DNA of 64,000 nucleotides from positions 423,903 to 487,902 of the forward strand of contig NZ_RHHQ01000007.1 in assembly GCF_003710825.1 (NCBI RefSeq), written 5' to 3'. The notes under the pieces were generated by a model. It was not told where the DNA came from, did no database searches, and saw nothing but the letters and a program-made list of their open reading frames with translations. Positions 25,425 to 35,254 of this stretch are shown here, piece after piece; the first letter of the stretch is position 1; each line of letters starts with the position of its first letter. This DNA comes from Brevibacillus fluminis (lineage in GTDB: Bacteria; Bacillota; Bacilli; Brevibacillales; Brevibacillaceae). Position numbers and translations under genes: made by a program.

Positions 25425-26300
25425 GTGTCTACAGAAGTCGTTGTGCAAGTTCCGCAAAAACGCAAGGCTGTCAATCCATTTTGGTTCAAACTGAAGAAAA
25501 ATCCGTTAACGCTCGCAGGGCTTGCAGTCATCGTGCTGATTTTGCTCGCATCCGTTTTTGCGCCGCTGATCACCTCCTATGACCCGACGAAAATCAATAT
25601 CATCGAACGGTTTGGTGCCCCAAGTGCCAAGCACTGGTTTGGGACCGATGAGGTAGGACGCGACATTTTTACCCGGATTTTGTACGGTGCCCGCCTGTCG
25701 CTTGGCGTCGGGGTAGCTGTCGTTCTCGGGGCCGGTTTTTTCGGCACACTGATCGGGGCGATCTCCGGTTATTTCGGCGGGCGCGTCGATCTGGCAATCA
25801 TGCGGGCGATGGATATGATTCTCGCCTTTCCGTCCCTTGTGCTCGCAATGGCGGTCGCAGCGACGCTCGGGCCTAATCTGCAAAATGCGATGATCGCGAT
25901 CGCCATTGTGAAAATTCCGGTTTATGTGCGGCTGGCACGTGCCGAAACGCTGGTGTTGCGTGAAAAGCTGTACGTGCAGGCGGCCATTACCTTCGGCCTC
26001 TCTTCATGGCGGATCATTTTCAAGCACATCATTCCCAATGCAATCTCTCCTGTCGTGATACAGGTTACGCTAGATATCGGCGATGCGATTTTGGTGGTCG
26101 CCACGCTTGGGTTCCTCGGTCTGGGCGCACAGCCGCCGACACCCGAATGGGGGGCCATGATCAGCATCGGCTGGAAATACTTGCTCGATTACTGGTGGTA
26201 CCCTACGTTTCCGGGGCTCGCGTTGTTCCTCGCCTCCTGTGGGTTCAATTTGATCGGCGATGGGATCCGCGACATTCTCGATCCGAAAAACAACCGTTGA
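25425..26300 (+). CDS. Peptide ABC transporter permease (DppC type)
   Basis: This 291-aa permease starts at GTG 25425 after GGGGGAGAG. It shows the N-terminal cytoplasmic stretch FWFKLKKNPLTLAGLAVI, the DppC/OppC signature HWFGTDEVGRDIFTRILYGAR and the EAA loop (AETLVLREKLYVQAAITFGLS). Partner of the preceding permease. Confidence 0.94.
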   Translation: MSTEVVVQVPQKRKAVNPFWFKLKKNPLTLAGLAVIVLILLASVFAPLITSYDPTKINIIERFGAPSAKHWFGTDEVGRDIFTRILYGARLSLGVGVAVVLGAGFFGTLIGAISGYFGGRVDLAIMRAMDMILAFPSLVLAMAVAATLGPNLQNAMIAIAIVKIPVYVRLARAETLVLREKLYVQAAITFGLSSWRIIFKHIIPNAISPVVIQVTLDIGDAILVVATLGFLGLGAQPPTPEWGAMISIGWKYLLDYWWYPTFPGLALFLASCGFNLIGDGIRDILDPKNNR

Positions 26301-26313
26301 AAGGAGGAGCCAC

Positions 26314-27285
26314 ATGCTGCTGTCGATCCAGAATTTATCCGTTTCCTTTACCTCGATGCAAGACCAGATCAAGGCGCTGCATCAAGTCTCGCTTTCCATC
26401 GATCGCGGGGAGATCGTAGGGATCGTGGGGGAGTCCGGCTCGGGCAAATCCGTTACCGCGCTTACCGTTCTCGGACTTCTTGAACGCAATGCGAAAATTA
26501 CTGAGGGCGAAATCATCTACAATGGTCAAAATGTTCTCAAGCTTTCGCCCAAAGAATTGCATGCGCTGCGGGGCAAGCAGATCGGGATGGTGTTTCAGGA
26601 GCCGATGACCGCGCTTCACCCAACGATGAAAATCGGAGACCAGCTGGCAGAGGTCATTCGCCGTCACCGCAATCTGTCCAAAAAAGAGGCGTATGCACAA
26701 GCCGTGAAAAGTTTAGAAGAGGTGCATATTCGCGAACCGCAGCTGGTGGCACGAAAATACCCGTTCGAACTTAGCGGCGGGATGCGCCAACGTGTGGTAA
26801 TTGCGCTCGCAATGGCAGCCCCGCCTGATTTATTAATCTGCGACGAACCGACGACAGCGCTGGATGTCACGATCCAGCACGAAATTCTCAAGCTGATGAA
26901 AGAGCTGTCCAATACCCGTGGAACAGCGATTATGTTCATTACGCACGATTTGGGCGTCGTAGCAGAAGTTTGCCATCGGGTGGCGGTCATGTATGCGGGG
27001 GAGGTTGTGGAAACCGGTGAGACCAAGGCCGTGCTTTCTGATCCGCAGCATCCGTATACCCGCTCCTTGATCGGGGCGCTTCCCGACCTGACTGATCCGG
27101 ACCAGCCGCTGCAATCCATTGCGGGCGAAATCCCCAATCTGCGCAACCGGCCACAAGGCTGCATATTCGCGTCGCGCTGCGAGCATGCCGATGATCGCTG
27201 CCGCCGCGAGCGGCCGGAATTGAAATCTTGGAACGAGACAGCAGGGGCGAATCACGGTCATCTAGCTGCTTGTTGGTTGAGGTGA
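26314..27285 (+). CDS. Peptide ABC transporter ATPase (DppD type)
   Basis: The 323-aa ATPase has Walker A GESGSGKSV, the Q-loop in VFQEPMTAL, signature ELSGGMRQRV, Walker B LLICDEPTTALD and the H-loop THDLG. Its Cys-containing C-terminus (GCIFASRCEHADDRCRRERP) is the oligopeptide transporter C-terminal domain, which often binds an Fe-S cluster. The start is ATG 26314 after AAGGAGGAG; an in-frame start at 26260 overlaps the permease and is less likely. Confidence 0.95.
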   Translation: MLLSIQNLSVSFTSMQDQIKALHQVSLSIDRGEIVGIVGESGSGKSVTALTVLGLLERNAKITEGEIIYNGQNVLKLSPKELHALRGKQIGMVFQEPMTALHPTMKIGDQLAEVIRRHRNLSKKEAYAQAVKSLEEVHIREPQLVARKYPFELSGGMRQRVVIALAMAAPPDLLICDEPTTALDVTIQHEILKLMKELSNTRGTAIMFITHDLGVVAEVCHRVAVMYAGEVVETGETKAVLSDPQHPYTRSLIGALPDLTDPDQPLQSIAGEIPNLRNRPQGCIFASRCEHADDRCRRERPELKSWNETAGANHGHLAACWLR

Positions 27286-27289
27286 TACG

Positions 27290-28087
27290 ATGGAACCACT
27301 CATTCAATTGTCCAACATACAGAAAGTTTTCGGCAGCGGCACCCAACAGGTAACCGCAGTAAGCGATGTGAGCTTTGATATTTATCCGGGTGAGACATTC
27401 GGATTAATTGGTGAGTCAGGCTCGGGAAAAAGTACGTTGGGGAAGATGCTGATTGGATTGGAGGCGCCCACCCAAGGCGACGTCCTCTATGCAAAGGGGC
27501 GACTGTGGCAAGGAGGTGCCTTTAAACGGCAGCGGCCGGGCGAGGTGCAGATCGTGTTCCAAGACCCGCAATCCTCGCTTGATCCGCGTTTGCGAGTAAA
27601 AGAAATTGTGCTTGAGCCGCTATTGGCCTTGCCAGCCGCACAGCGTAGAGAAAAAGCAGCGCCACAACGACTTAGCGAACTGATTACCCGTGTCGGATTG
27701 AAAGAGGAGCATCTGTCTCGTTACCCGCACGAATTCAGCGGCGGGCAGCGGCAACGCATCGCCATCGCGCGAGCTCTCGTGTCCGATCCTAAATTTGTCG
27801 TACTGGACGAGCCGACCTCTGCGCTGGACGTATCTGTTCAGGCACAGGTTCTCAACTTACTCAAGGAATTGAAGCGGGAGCGCAATCTGACCTATTTGTT
27901 CATCTCGCACAACATGGCGGTGATTCGCTACATGTGCGACAGGATGGCTGTCATGTATAAAGGGAAAATCGTTGAGGTCGGTGCGTCACAGAAAATTTTT
28001 CGGGCGCCTGACCACGATTATACGAAAACGCTGCTGTCCTCACTGCCAAGCATGTTCGCAGATCACGAGGAGCCGAGCCATGTTTAA
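27290..28087 (+). CDS. Peptide ABC transporter ATPase (DppF type)
   Basis: This 265-aa ATPase has Walker A GESGSGKST, VFQDPQSSLDPRLRV, signature FSGGQRQRI, Walker B FVVLDEPTSALD and FISHNMAVI. It is somewhat shorter than many DppF proteins because the C-terminal Cys-rich extension is missing. It begins four bases after the DppD-type gene and overlaps the regulator gene by eight bases. Confidence 0.94.
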   Translation: MEPLIQLSNIQKVFGSGTQQVTAVSDVSFDIYPGETFGLIGESGSGKSTLGKMLIGLEAPTQGDVLYAKGRLWQGGAFKRQRPGEVQIVFQDPQSSLDPRLRVKEIVLEPLLALPAAQRREKAAPQRLSELITRVGLKEEHLSRYPHEFSGGQRQRIAIARALVSDPKFVVLDEPTSALDVSVQAQVLNLLKELKRERNLTYLFISHNMAVIRYMCDRMAVMYKGKIVEVGASQKIFRAPDHDYTKTLLSSLPSMFADHEEPSHV

Positions 28088-28610
28088 CGGGGCAGAGGTA
28101 CGGCAGCTGCGCCAACAAAAAAGGCTGACATTGCAAAATCTGGCGGACAGGACTTCGCTCAGCGTTAGCTTGCTCTCGCAAATTGAACGTGGTTTGGTTG
28201 ATCCGACCATCAGCACCTTCTGGAAAATCTGTTCGGCACTCGATGTGCCGATCAACCATTTTTTTCAGCTCCCGCCGGAGCAAGATCCGGTCATTCGCAA
28301 AGACCAGCGGAAAATCATCGAGCTGGCAGAGACCAACGTCAAATATCACGTGCTCACACCGATCCAGCAAGGGAAGATCGAGTTTTTGCTGGTAGAAATC
28401 GAGCCGGGCGAGATCGTTCAACCGGAGCTCGTCGCCCACTCAGGGGAAGAATGCGGCTTTGTGCTCCAAGGCGAATTGAAGGTCATGCTTGACGATCGGG
28501 AATATCACTTGCATGAAGGCGACAGCATCGGGTTTCCCAGTACACACCCGCATCGCTACCTCAATCCAGGGAAAAAAACATCCATCTCGATTTGGGCGCG
28601 CGCCACATAG
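28080..28610 (+). CDS. XRE-family regulator with C-terminal cupin domain
   Basis: The 176-aa protein starts at ATG 28080 inside the end of the ATPase gene (GAGGAG upstream). An N-terminal HTH_3 domain (VRQLRQQKRLTLQNLADRTSLSVSLLSQIERG) is joined to a C-terminal cupin_2 domain (VAHSGEECGFVLQGELKVML...HLHEGDSIGFPSTHPHRYLNPG), the architecture of PuuR-like regulators. Being last in the operon, it probably controls it in response to a small ligand; the inverted repeat at 22706-22739 is a candidate site. Its stop lies within the terminator hairpin. Confidence 0.9.
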   Translation: MFNGAEVRQLRQQKRLTLQNLADRTSLSVSLLSQIERGLVDPTISTFWKICSALDVPINHFFQLPPEQDPVIRKDQRKIIELAETNVKYHVLTPIQQGKIEFLLVEIEPGEIVQPELVAHSGEECGFVLQGELKVMLDDREYHLHEGDSIGFPSTHPHRYLNPGKKTSISIWARAT

Positions 28611-28623
28611 GCGCGCCTTTTTC
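28595..28623 (+). terminator. Terminator after the peptide operon
   Basis: GC-only stem built from GGCGCGC and GCGCGCC around ACATA, followed by TTTTT. Repeat copy 2 begins immediately after it. Confidence 0.9.
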
Positions 28624-28666
28624 GTACAGATAAGAATTTATAAAATTCTTATCCAGGTTTTCTAAT
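28624..28666 (+). repeat. Dispersed structured repeat, copy 2 (internally deleted)
   Basis: GTACAGATAAGAATTTATAA... runs through the AT hairpin to ATCCAGGTTTTCTAATT. Compared with copies 1 and 3 the middle segment (AGTATAAGTGCAACCGC plus the GC hairpin) is missing; the join falls at the short repeat CCAG shared by both edges. Confidence 0.88.
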
Positions 28667-28800
28667 TTTGCACGCTAGCCGGCGTCTGCGCCAACCGCGC
28701 TTTGGGCAGGAGAATGGGGAACGGTGTCGAAAAAAGAGGAGGAGAATCTTGGTAAACTTGCGCTTTTCGCAACAATGACACGACAGAAAGGAAGAAACAC

Positions 28801-30870
28801 ATGCGGAACAAATGGATCGGGAAAGTCGCTTTGTTTGCAAGCGCACTTTCCCTTGCAATTCCTTACGGCACAACCGGAGTTGCGGCAAAAGCCGATGAAA
28901 TCCGTGTCGCCTTATTTATCGATGCAGGAGTCGGCTATCGCGGCGTCGTACCGGCCGTCACGCTGTCGAGTGACAGCGGGCTTGCTATGGAGCTGCAATC
29001 TGAATCGGGGGATGTTTCCTTGCCTGACATGCCGGGGAATGCAGCACGGTTCAAGGTCGACCAACTGCAGGTGACTCTCATCGAAACGCCGAACAAAAGC
29101 GAAGCGCAACGGATCACCACCCTCGCGTCGCAACAGAAAATCGATGCGTCCATTCAGGTGGAGGGGAGCGACGCGCAGCCATTCTACCGCGTCGTTAGCG
29201 GATCATTTGAAAGCTATCAGGCTGCCCAGACGCATGCGCAAAAAGCGAAGGCACTCGGTGTAGCCCCAAAAATAACGGGACCCTACCATTTGGATGCCGG
29301 TCAATACGGAAGCTTGAAAGAAGCGGCCCAGGTCGAATCCATCTTTGAATCATCGGGAATACCGGCGCACGTTGTTCTGGTGCCGATAGGGAAAAACAAA
29401 GCGAGCTACGGTGTATGGGTCGGAAGTGAAGTAAACAAAGATTCACTGGCAAAGCTGACTGTAACCGCTTCAGCGGTGCTCCCGACGATTTCCTATCGAA
29501 CAGCAACCGCGCAAAGCTATGTGCTTGTAAACCGTGAGCTATCTGGCGGCTCGACTATTTATCAATACGCGTTCGCACCGCAGTCTACGCTCGTCGTAGA
29601 GCCTGACAAAGGCGGCGGTACACCGCTCATCGGCGTTTTGGAGCGGGACAAACGGAAATATCGCGGCCAATTTGAGCTGTCCAAGTACAACGGCTATTTG
29701 ACGGTGGTCAACCAATTGCCGGTGGAGGAATATCTATACGGCGTTGTTGGCTCTGAGATGTCAACCGGCTGGCCGCTCGAGGCGTTGAAGGCGCAAGCGG
29801 TGCTGGCGCGAACGAAAGCGATGAGCCAACCGAACAAGTACAAGGTTGCGGACGTTTCCGATACGGTGAACGAGCAGGCGTACTATGGCTATACGAAAGA
29901 AGCGGCTGATATCCGCAAAGCGGTTGACAAGACGGAAGGCGAGGTCATTCGTTACAACGGCAAGTTGGTCGAAGCACTCTACTATTCCAATGCTGGCGGC
30001 ATTACGGCGGATGGCACGGAAGTGTGGGGCAATCCGGTTCCGTACACGCACACCGTGGAGAGTGAGGATGCAGCTCCGCAGGTGACGGCAATCATGTGGT
30101 ACCGTGTCGAGCTCGCGGACGGGACCATTGGCTATATTCGTTCTGATTATGTCAATATCAGCGGGACCAATTCGATTGGCTTGCAAACGGGCATCGTCAA
30201 TACGGATAACCTGAACTTCCGCAACGGACCGAGCGCGACCTACAACAAAGTGCTGCAAACGTTATCGATCGGGACAGCGGTCACGATCATCAGCGAAGAG
30301 CCTGAGGAAAACGCCTATTCATGGACGCGTGGACCGTATACAGCGCAAGAAGTGACCACGATGATCAACAACAGCAAGGCAGGCAGCTTTTCCTCCCCGA
30401 TCAGCACGCTCTCCGTATCTGAACGCGGGCCATCCGGACGCGTAATCGCGATGGAAGCGGACGGGCGCGAGCTCAAAGTTTCTTCTCCGGACGCACACCG
30501 CTCCGTATTTAAGCAGAGTGACAGCTCGCTGCGCAGCACGCGGTTTACGGTGGAGCAGCTAGGTGGCTTCACCGTGGTCGGCGCGAACGGGCGAATGACC
30601 CAGGCAAAAGGATCGGGCCAGCTGTATGCGATTAGCGGCAGCGGATACGGAACAATGCCTGCGAACGGATTCAGCGAGGATTTTGTTGTCTATACTGGTG
30701 CTAGCGAGTGGAACGTCTTATCCAAAACGAAAAAATTCCTGTTCCGCGGGAATGGGTTCGGCCATGGCCTTGGCGTTTCCCAGTATGGAGCGAAAGCAAT
30801 GGCGGAGCAAGGGCTGGATTACAGACAAATTCTCGAGTATTACTACAACGATATTACGATCGGCGAATAA
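28801..30870 (+). CDS. SpoIID/LytB-domain protein with inserted SH3-like segment
   Basis: The 689-aa product has a signal peptide (to about residue 29), a region resembling a SPOR-type repeat (about 120-240), and a SpoIID domain: YRGQFELSKYNGYLTVVNQL, LPVEEYLYGVVGSEM and ALKAQAVLARTKAMSQ, then VEALYYSNAGG, resuming with the terminal GNGFGHGLGVSQYGAKAMAEQG. Between the halves lies about 110-150 aa with an SH3b-like unit (NTDNLNFRNGPSATYNKVLQ). SpoIID-type enzymes are lytic transglycosylases acting on stem-less glycan. True SpoIID is shorter, so this is a relative of LytB/SpoIID. AGAAAGGAAG precedes the ATG. Confidence 0.85.
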   Translation: MRNKWIGKVALFASALSLAIPYGTTGVAAKADEIRVALFIDAGVGYRGVVPAVTLSSDSGLAMELQSESGDVSLPDMPGNAARFKVDQLQVTLIETPNKSEAQRITTLASQQKIDASIQVEGSDAQPFYRVVSGSFESYQAAQTHAQKAKALGVAPKITGPYHLDAGQYGSLKEAAQVESIFESSGIPAHVVLVPIGKNKASYGVWVGSEVNKDSLAKLTVTASAVLPTISYRTATAQSYVLVNRELSGGSTIYQYAFAPQSTLVVEPDKGGGTPLIGVLERDKRKYRGQFELSKYNGYLTVVNQLPVEEYLYGVVGSEMSTGWPLEALKAQAVLARTKAMSQPNKYKVADVSDTVNEQAYYGYTKEAADIRKAVDKTEGEVIRYNGKLVEALYYSNAGGITADGTEVWGNPVPYTHTVESEDAAPQVTAIMWYRVELADGTIGYIRSDYVNISGTNSIGLQTGIVNTDNLNFRNGPSATYNKVLQTLSIGTAVTIISEEPEENAYSWTRGPYTAQEVTTMINNSKAGSFSSPISTLSVSERGPSGRVIAMEADGRELKVSSPDAHRSVFKQSDSSLRSTRFTVEQLGGFTVVGANGRMTQAKGSGQLYAISGSGYGTMPANGFSEDFVVYTGASEWNVLSKTKKFLFRGNGFGHGLGVSQYGAKAMAEQGLDYRQILEYYYNDITIGE

Positions 30871-30912
30871 AGTAAGCCGTTCTCGACATGAACGACAGAT
30901 GGGAGCATCAAC

Positions 30913-31944
30913 ATGGACGTAACGCAATTTGACTTTGATTTACCAGAGCGCTTGATTGCCCAGCACCCGCTGGAGGACCGCAGCGCTTCACGGCTGCTTG
31001 TATTGCACAAACAGACCGGAGCTGTTGAGCATCGTACGTTCACCGACCTGATCGATTACTTGCGGGAAGGCGATGTGATGGTCTTAAATGACAGCCGCGT
31101 GCTGCCAGCGCGATTGATTGGCGTGAAGACGGATACCGGAGCAAACATTGAGGTGCTGCTGTTAAAATCATTGGGTGATGACCGCTGGGAAACGCTTGTC
31201 AAGCCAGGCAAGCGGGTGAAGCCTGGAACGGAGATCAGCTTTGGTGACGGGTTGCTTCGGGCAGTATGCGAATCATCGACGGAAATGGGCGGGCGGATCA
31301 TCCGCTTCTCCTATGAAGGAATCTTCTATGAGCTGCTCGATCGCCTTGGCTCCATGCCGCTGCCGCCGTATATTCATGAGCAGCTGGAGGATCGGGAGCG
31401 CTACCAGACTGTATACTCCCGGGAGCTGGGATCGGCGGCGGCCCCCACGGCTGGCCTGCATTTTACGAAAGACTACTTGCAGCGGCTGGAGCAAAAAGGC
31501 GTGCAGCTCGCCTACATCACGCTTCATGTCGGTCTAGGCACGTTCCGACCGGTGAGTGCCGATACGGTCGAGGAGCACGTAATGCATGCCGAATACTATG
31601 AAATTCCGGAGGAAACAGCGAGGATCGTCAATACCGCGAAAAGCGAGGGGCGACGCGTAATCGCAGTCGGAACGACATCGTGCCGGACGCTGGAGACGGT
31701 GGGAAAAGCACATGGCGGCAAGCTTGCCGTCGAATCGGGCTGGACAGATATCTTCATCTACCCAGGCTATCAATTCAGCATCATCGATGGCATGATCACC
31801 AATTTCCATTTGCCGAAATCGACACTGGTCATGCTGATCAGCGCGCTTGCGGGCCGGGAAACCATTTTGAATGCGTATCGCGAAGCGGTCGAGCAAGAAT
31901 ACCGTTTCTTTAGCTTTGGTGATGCGATGCTGATTAACCCGTAG
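30913..31944 (+). CDS. queA: S-adenosylmethionine:tRNA ribosyltransferase-isomerase
   Basis: This 343-aa enzyme makes epoxyqueuosine in tRNA. It has the family stretches [51 protein letters not shown] and [12 protein letters not shown], and the C-terminal [19 protein letters not shown]. The length matches other QueA proteins. It precedes tgt, the usual pair, with an internal promoter between them. Confidence 0.97.
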   Translation: MDVTQFDFDLPERLIAQHPLEDRSASRLLVLHKQTGAVEHRTFTDLIDYLREGDVMVLNDSRVLPARLIGVKTDTGANIEVLLLKSLGDDRWETLVKPGKRVKPGTEISFGDGLLRAVCESSTEMGGRIIRFSYEGIFYELLDRLGSMPLPPYIHEQLEDRERYQTVYSRELGSAAAPTAGLHFTKDYLQRLEQKGVQLAYITLHVGLGTFRPVSADTVEEHVMHAEYYEIPEETARIVNTAKSEGRRVIAVGTTSCRTLETVGKAHGGKLAVESGWTDIFIYPGYQFSIIDGMITNFHLPKSTLVMLISALAGRETILNAYREAVEQEYRFFSFGDAMLINP

Positions 31945-31952
31945 CATTTCCC

Positions 31953-31981
31953 TTGTGCTTCTGTTCGCAAACCACTATAAT
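31953..31981 (+). promoter_or_regulatory. SigA-type promoter before tgt
   Basis: TTGTGC (31953-31958) and TATAAT (31976-31981), spacing 17 bp, 60 bp before the tgt start. Confidence 0.65.
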
Positions 31982-32019
31982 AGATTAGAATTGGGTTATA
32001 TTTCTATCGAAGAATTTAG

Positions 32020-33171
<1,152 letters not shown>

Positions 33172-33209
33172 AACCTTCATTTTCGTAAAATGACCGAGGA
33201 GGAATTTTC

Positions 33210-33530
33210 ATGCAAGGGATTCAACAGTTTTTACCGATCATCATCATGTTCGCGATCTTCTACTTTTTGCTGATTCGTCCTCAGCAAAAGCGCACCAAAA
33301 CCCGTAACATGATGCTGTCAGCGCTGAAAAAAGGCGACAAAGTGGTAACGATCGGCGGCATGCACGGCACGATCCAAGAAATCAACGATCAATCCGTGAC
33401 ACTTCGCATCGCGCACAACGTGAATGTAACGTTTGATCGCGGCGCAGTGAATGCTGTTTCCTCCGCTTCCGCAACAACGGAAAGCGCGCCTGCTCAAGCG
33501 ACAGAGGCGGCCAAGGAAGAGAGCAAATAA
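33210..33530 (+). CDS. yajC: Preprotein translocase subunit YajC
   Basis: The 106-aa protein has one N-terminal membrane helix (FLPIIIMFAIFYFLLIRPQQKR) with the RPQQK signature, then the small cytoplasmic domain (ALKKGDKVVTIGGMHGTI) and an Ala/Ser-rich tail. YajC associates with SecDF. tgt-yajC order is conserved; secD and secF lie 4.5 kb downstream. AGGAGG precedes the ATG. Confidence 0.95.
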   Translation: MQGIQQFLPIIIMFAIFYFLLIRPQQKRTKTRNMMLSALKKGDKVVTIGGMHGTIQEINDQSVTLRIAHNVNVTFDRGAVNAVSSASATTESAPAQATEAAKEESK

Positions 33531-33544
33531 TCGTCAGTGAACCA

Positions 33545-33578
33545 GCCCCTGCTGTCAGAAGGTAGGGGCGATTTTTTT
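33545..33578 (+). terminator. Terminator after yajC
   Basis: GCCCCT (33545-33550) pairs with AGGGGC (33564-33569), followed by GATTTTTTTG. Confidence 0.85.
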
Positions 33579-33605
33579 GTTTGGAAAGATAGAAAACCTG
33601 AAGCA

Positions 33606-33645
33606 AAAAAGGCAGATGAGCGAGTGGCTCGTCTGCCTTCTTTTT
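33606..33645 (-). terminator. Bidirectional terminator between yajC and the TIGR04086 gene
   Basis: AAGGCAGA-GAGC pairs with GCTC-TCTGCCTT with A/T runs on both sides; it ends the minus-strand membrane gene and can back up the yajC terminator. Confidence 0.85.
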
Positions 33646-33646
33646 G

Positions 33647-34021
33647 CTACCTTCTCCTCGAACCGGTGTTGACGCCGAACATGCCGCCGACCGCGCTGAG
33701 CATGAATGCGCCGATCAGGTAAAAGAGCGTTTTAAGCGAAAGCGGTGTATCGAGTCCAAGATAGCCGATCAAGATGACGAACAGGAAGTAAAACAGTCCG
33801 GTGATGCCTCCATAATACCAGCCTCTTCCTCCGCATTTGCGTCCGGTGATGAAGCCGCCGACCAATAGCCCGAGCACGTTGATGACATACGTAAAGTAAG
33901 GAAGTGAGCTTTCGCGCAGACTGGTAAACGACAACAGCACAGCCGTGAGTAACGAGCCGGTTAAGACCAGAGCAAACGTGAAGATCAGCCCGGTCATGAC
34001 AGAGGTGGATGTACTGCGCAC
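33647..34021 (-). CDS. TIGR04086 (YrzE-like) membrane protein
   Basis: From GTG 34021, with AAGGAGG nine bases upstream, the product is 124 aa with four hydrophobic helices and a KCGGRGWYYGGITGL loop, as in TIGR04086/YrzE membrane proteins. A longer ORF from 34162 would overlap the divergent corA gene and lacks a ribosome site. B. subtilis yrzE lies between yajC and yrbG in the same neighbourhood, but here the gene is on the opposite strand. Function unknown. Confidence 0.78.
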   Translation of the reverse strand: MRSTSTSVMTGLIFTFALVLTGSLLTAVLLSFTSLRESSLPYFTYVINVLGLLVGGFITGRKCGGRGWYYGGITGLFYFLFVILIGYLGLDTPLSLKTLFYLIGAFMLSAVGGMFGVNTGSRRR

Positions 34022-34154
34022 GTAGGAATCCCTCCTTGTCTCCCATTGGGTTTGTACCATCTTATGAGAGGCTAGGCCAACGTATTCATTCTCAGATTGA
34101 ACAATAGGAAGATTTTTCGTATGATGGATGAGGAACCAGACGGGGGTGAACGAA

Positions 34155-35132
34155 ATGATCAAAACGTACTTTTATAATCATTCGGAAAAGAAGATGCACC
34201 ACGATGTCGATCTGACGCAAAAGGACAGCTTTCTTCGCGCTCCGGAAGATTTGCTGTGGATCGATCTGTACGATGTGGGAAACAATGAGCTGCAATATAT
34301 CGCCAAAATATTCGACTTCCACCCGCTGGCGATTGAAGACTGTCTGCATGTGAGCCCGCGCGCGAAAGTGGACAACTACGAGGATTATTATTTTTTCGTA
34401 TTCCACGGCCTGCGCTATAATGAAGAAAGCGACAATGAGATTACGACGGCTGAGCTGAACGTCTTTTTGGGCCCGAATTACTTGGTAACCATCCACAAGT
34501 CGCCAATGAATACAATCGGGCGGATTGCGGCTGCCTGCCATCGCAGCAATGCGTTTCTAAACCGGGGACCGGACTATCTCCTGTATGCGATTGTGGACGG
34601 CATCACAGATGAGGTTTTTCCAATTATGGACCGGATCAGCGTACGTATCGATGAGCTGGAAGACGAGATTTATGAGCACCAGATGGAAGAGATCACCGAG
34701 GAATTCTTGGCTTTGAAACGGACAATCATCCTGATCCGAAGGGTTATCATGCCGCAGAAGCGAATATTCGCCAATGTGAATGGAAAATATTCGTTTGATA
34801 TAAATGAAGACAATATCCCCTTTTACACGGATTTGACGGACCACTTAGAGCGAATATCAGAGTCGGCCGAGACGTTCCGCGACCTCGTAAACAGCGCCCT
34901 GGATACGTATTACACGATCATCAGTGCGAAAACGACCGAGATCATGCGCGTCCTGACGATCATTTCGACGATCATCCTGCCACTCACGTTTGTTACCGGA
35001 CTATTTGGGATGAACACGTTTGCCTGGATGGGGGAAAAGGCAGAGCCGATCATGCTGATCATCGCGGTTGTCGTGATGCTGGGCATGACGCTTGCGATGC
35101 TCTATATTTTCAAGAAAAGAAAATGGATTTAA
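34155..35132 (+). CDS. corA: CorA-family magnesium/cobalt transporter
   Basis: The 325-aa product begins at ATG 34155 after GGGGGTGA. It has a long cytoplasmic alpha/beta and coiled domain and two C-terminal membrane helices with the pore signature LFGMNTFAW, here the canonical GMN, and a basic KKRKWI end. It forms pentameric channels. Divergent from the TIGR04086 gene and not part of the conserved B. subtilis order, so locally inserted. Confidence 0.93.
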   Translation: MIKTYFYNHSEKKMHHDVDLTQKDSFLRAPEDLLWIDLYDVGNNELQYIAKIFDFHPLAIEDCLHVSPRAKVDNYEDYYFFVFHGLRYNEESDNEITTAELNVFLGPNYLVTIHKSPMNTIGRIAAACHRSNAFLNRGPDYLLYAIVDGITDEVFPIMDRISVRIDELEDEIYEHQMEEITEEFLALKRTIILIRRVIMPQKRIFANVNGKYSFDINEDNIPFYTDLTDHLERISESAETFRDLVNSALDTYYTIISAKTTEIMRVLTIISTIILPLTFVTGLFGMNTFAWMGEKAEPIMLIIAVVVMLGMTLAMLYIFKKRKWI

Positions 35133-35254
35133 CACAGGAGACAGGCTCGCAGTTCTCGTGCGAAAAAACAGTAGGAGAAAAGGAAACGCATAGCTTGAGT
35201 TGCTTTCGACAAGACTAAACTCGATTCTTTTTCGAGGGGAGGCGTGAGTCGAAA

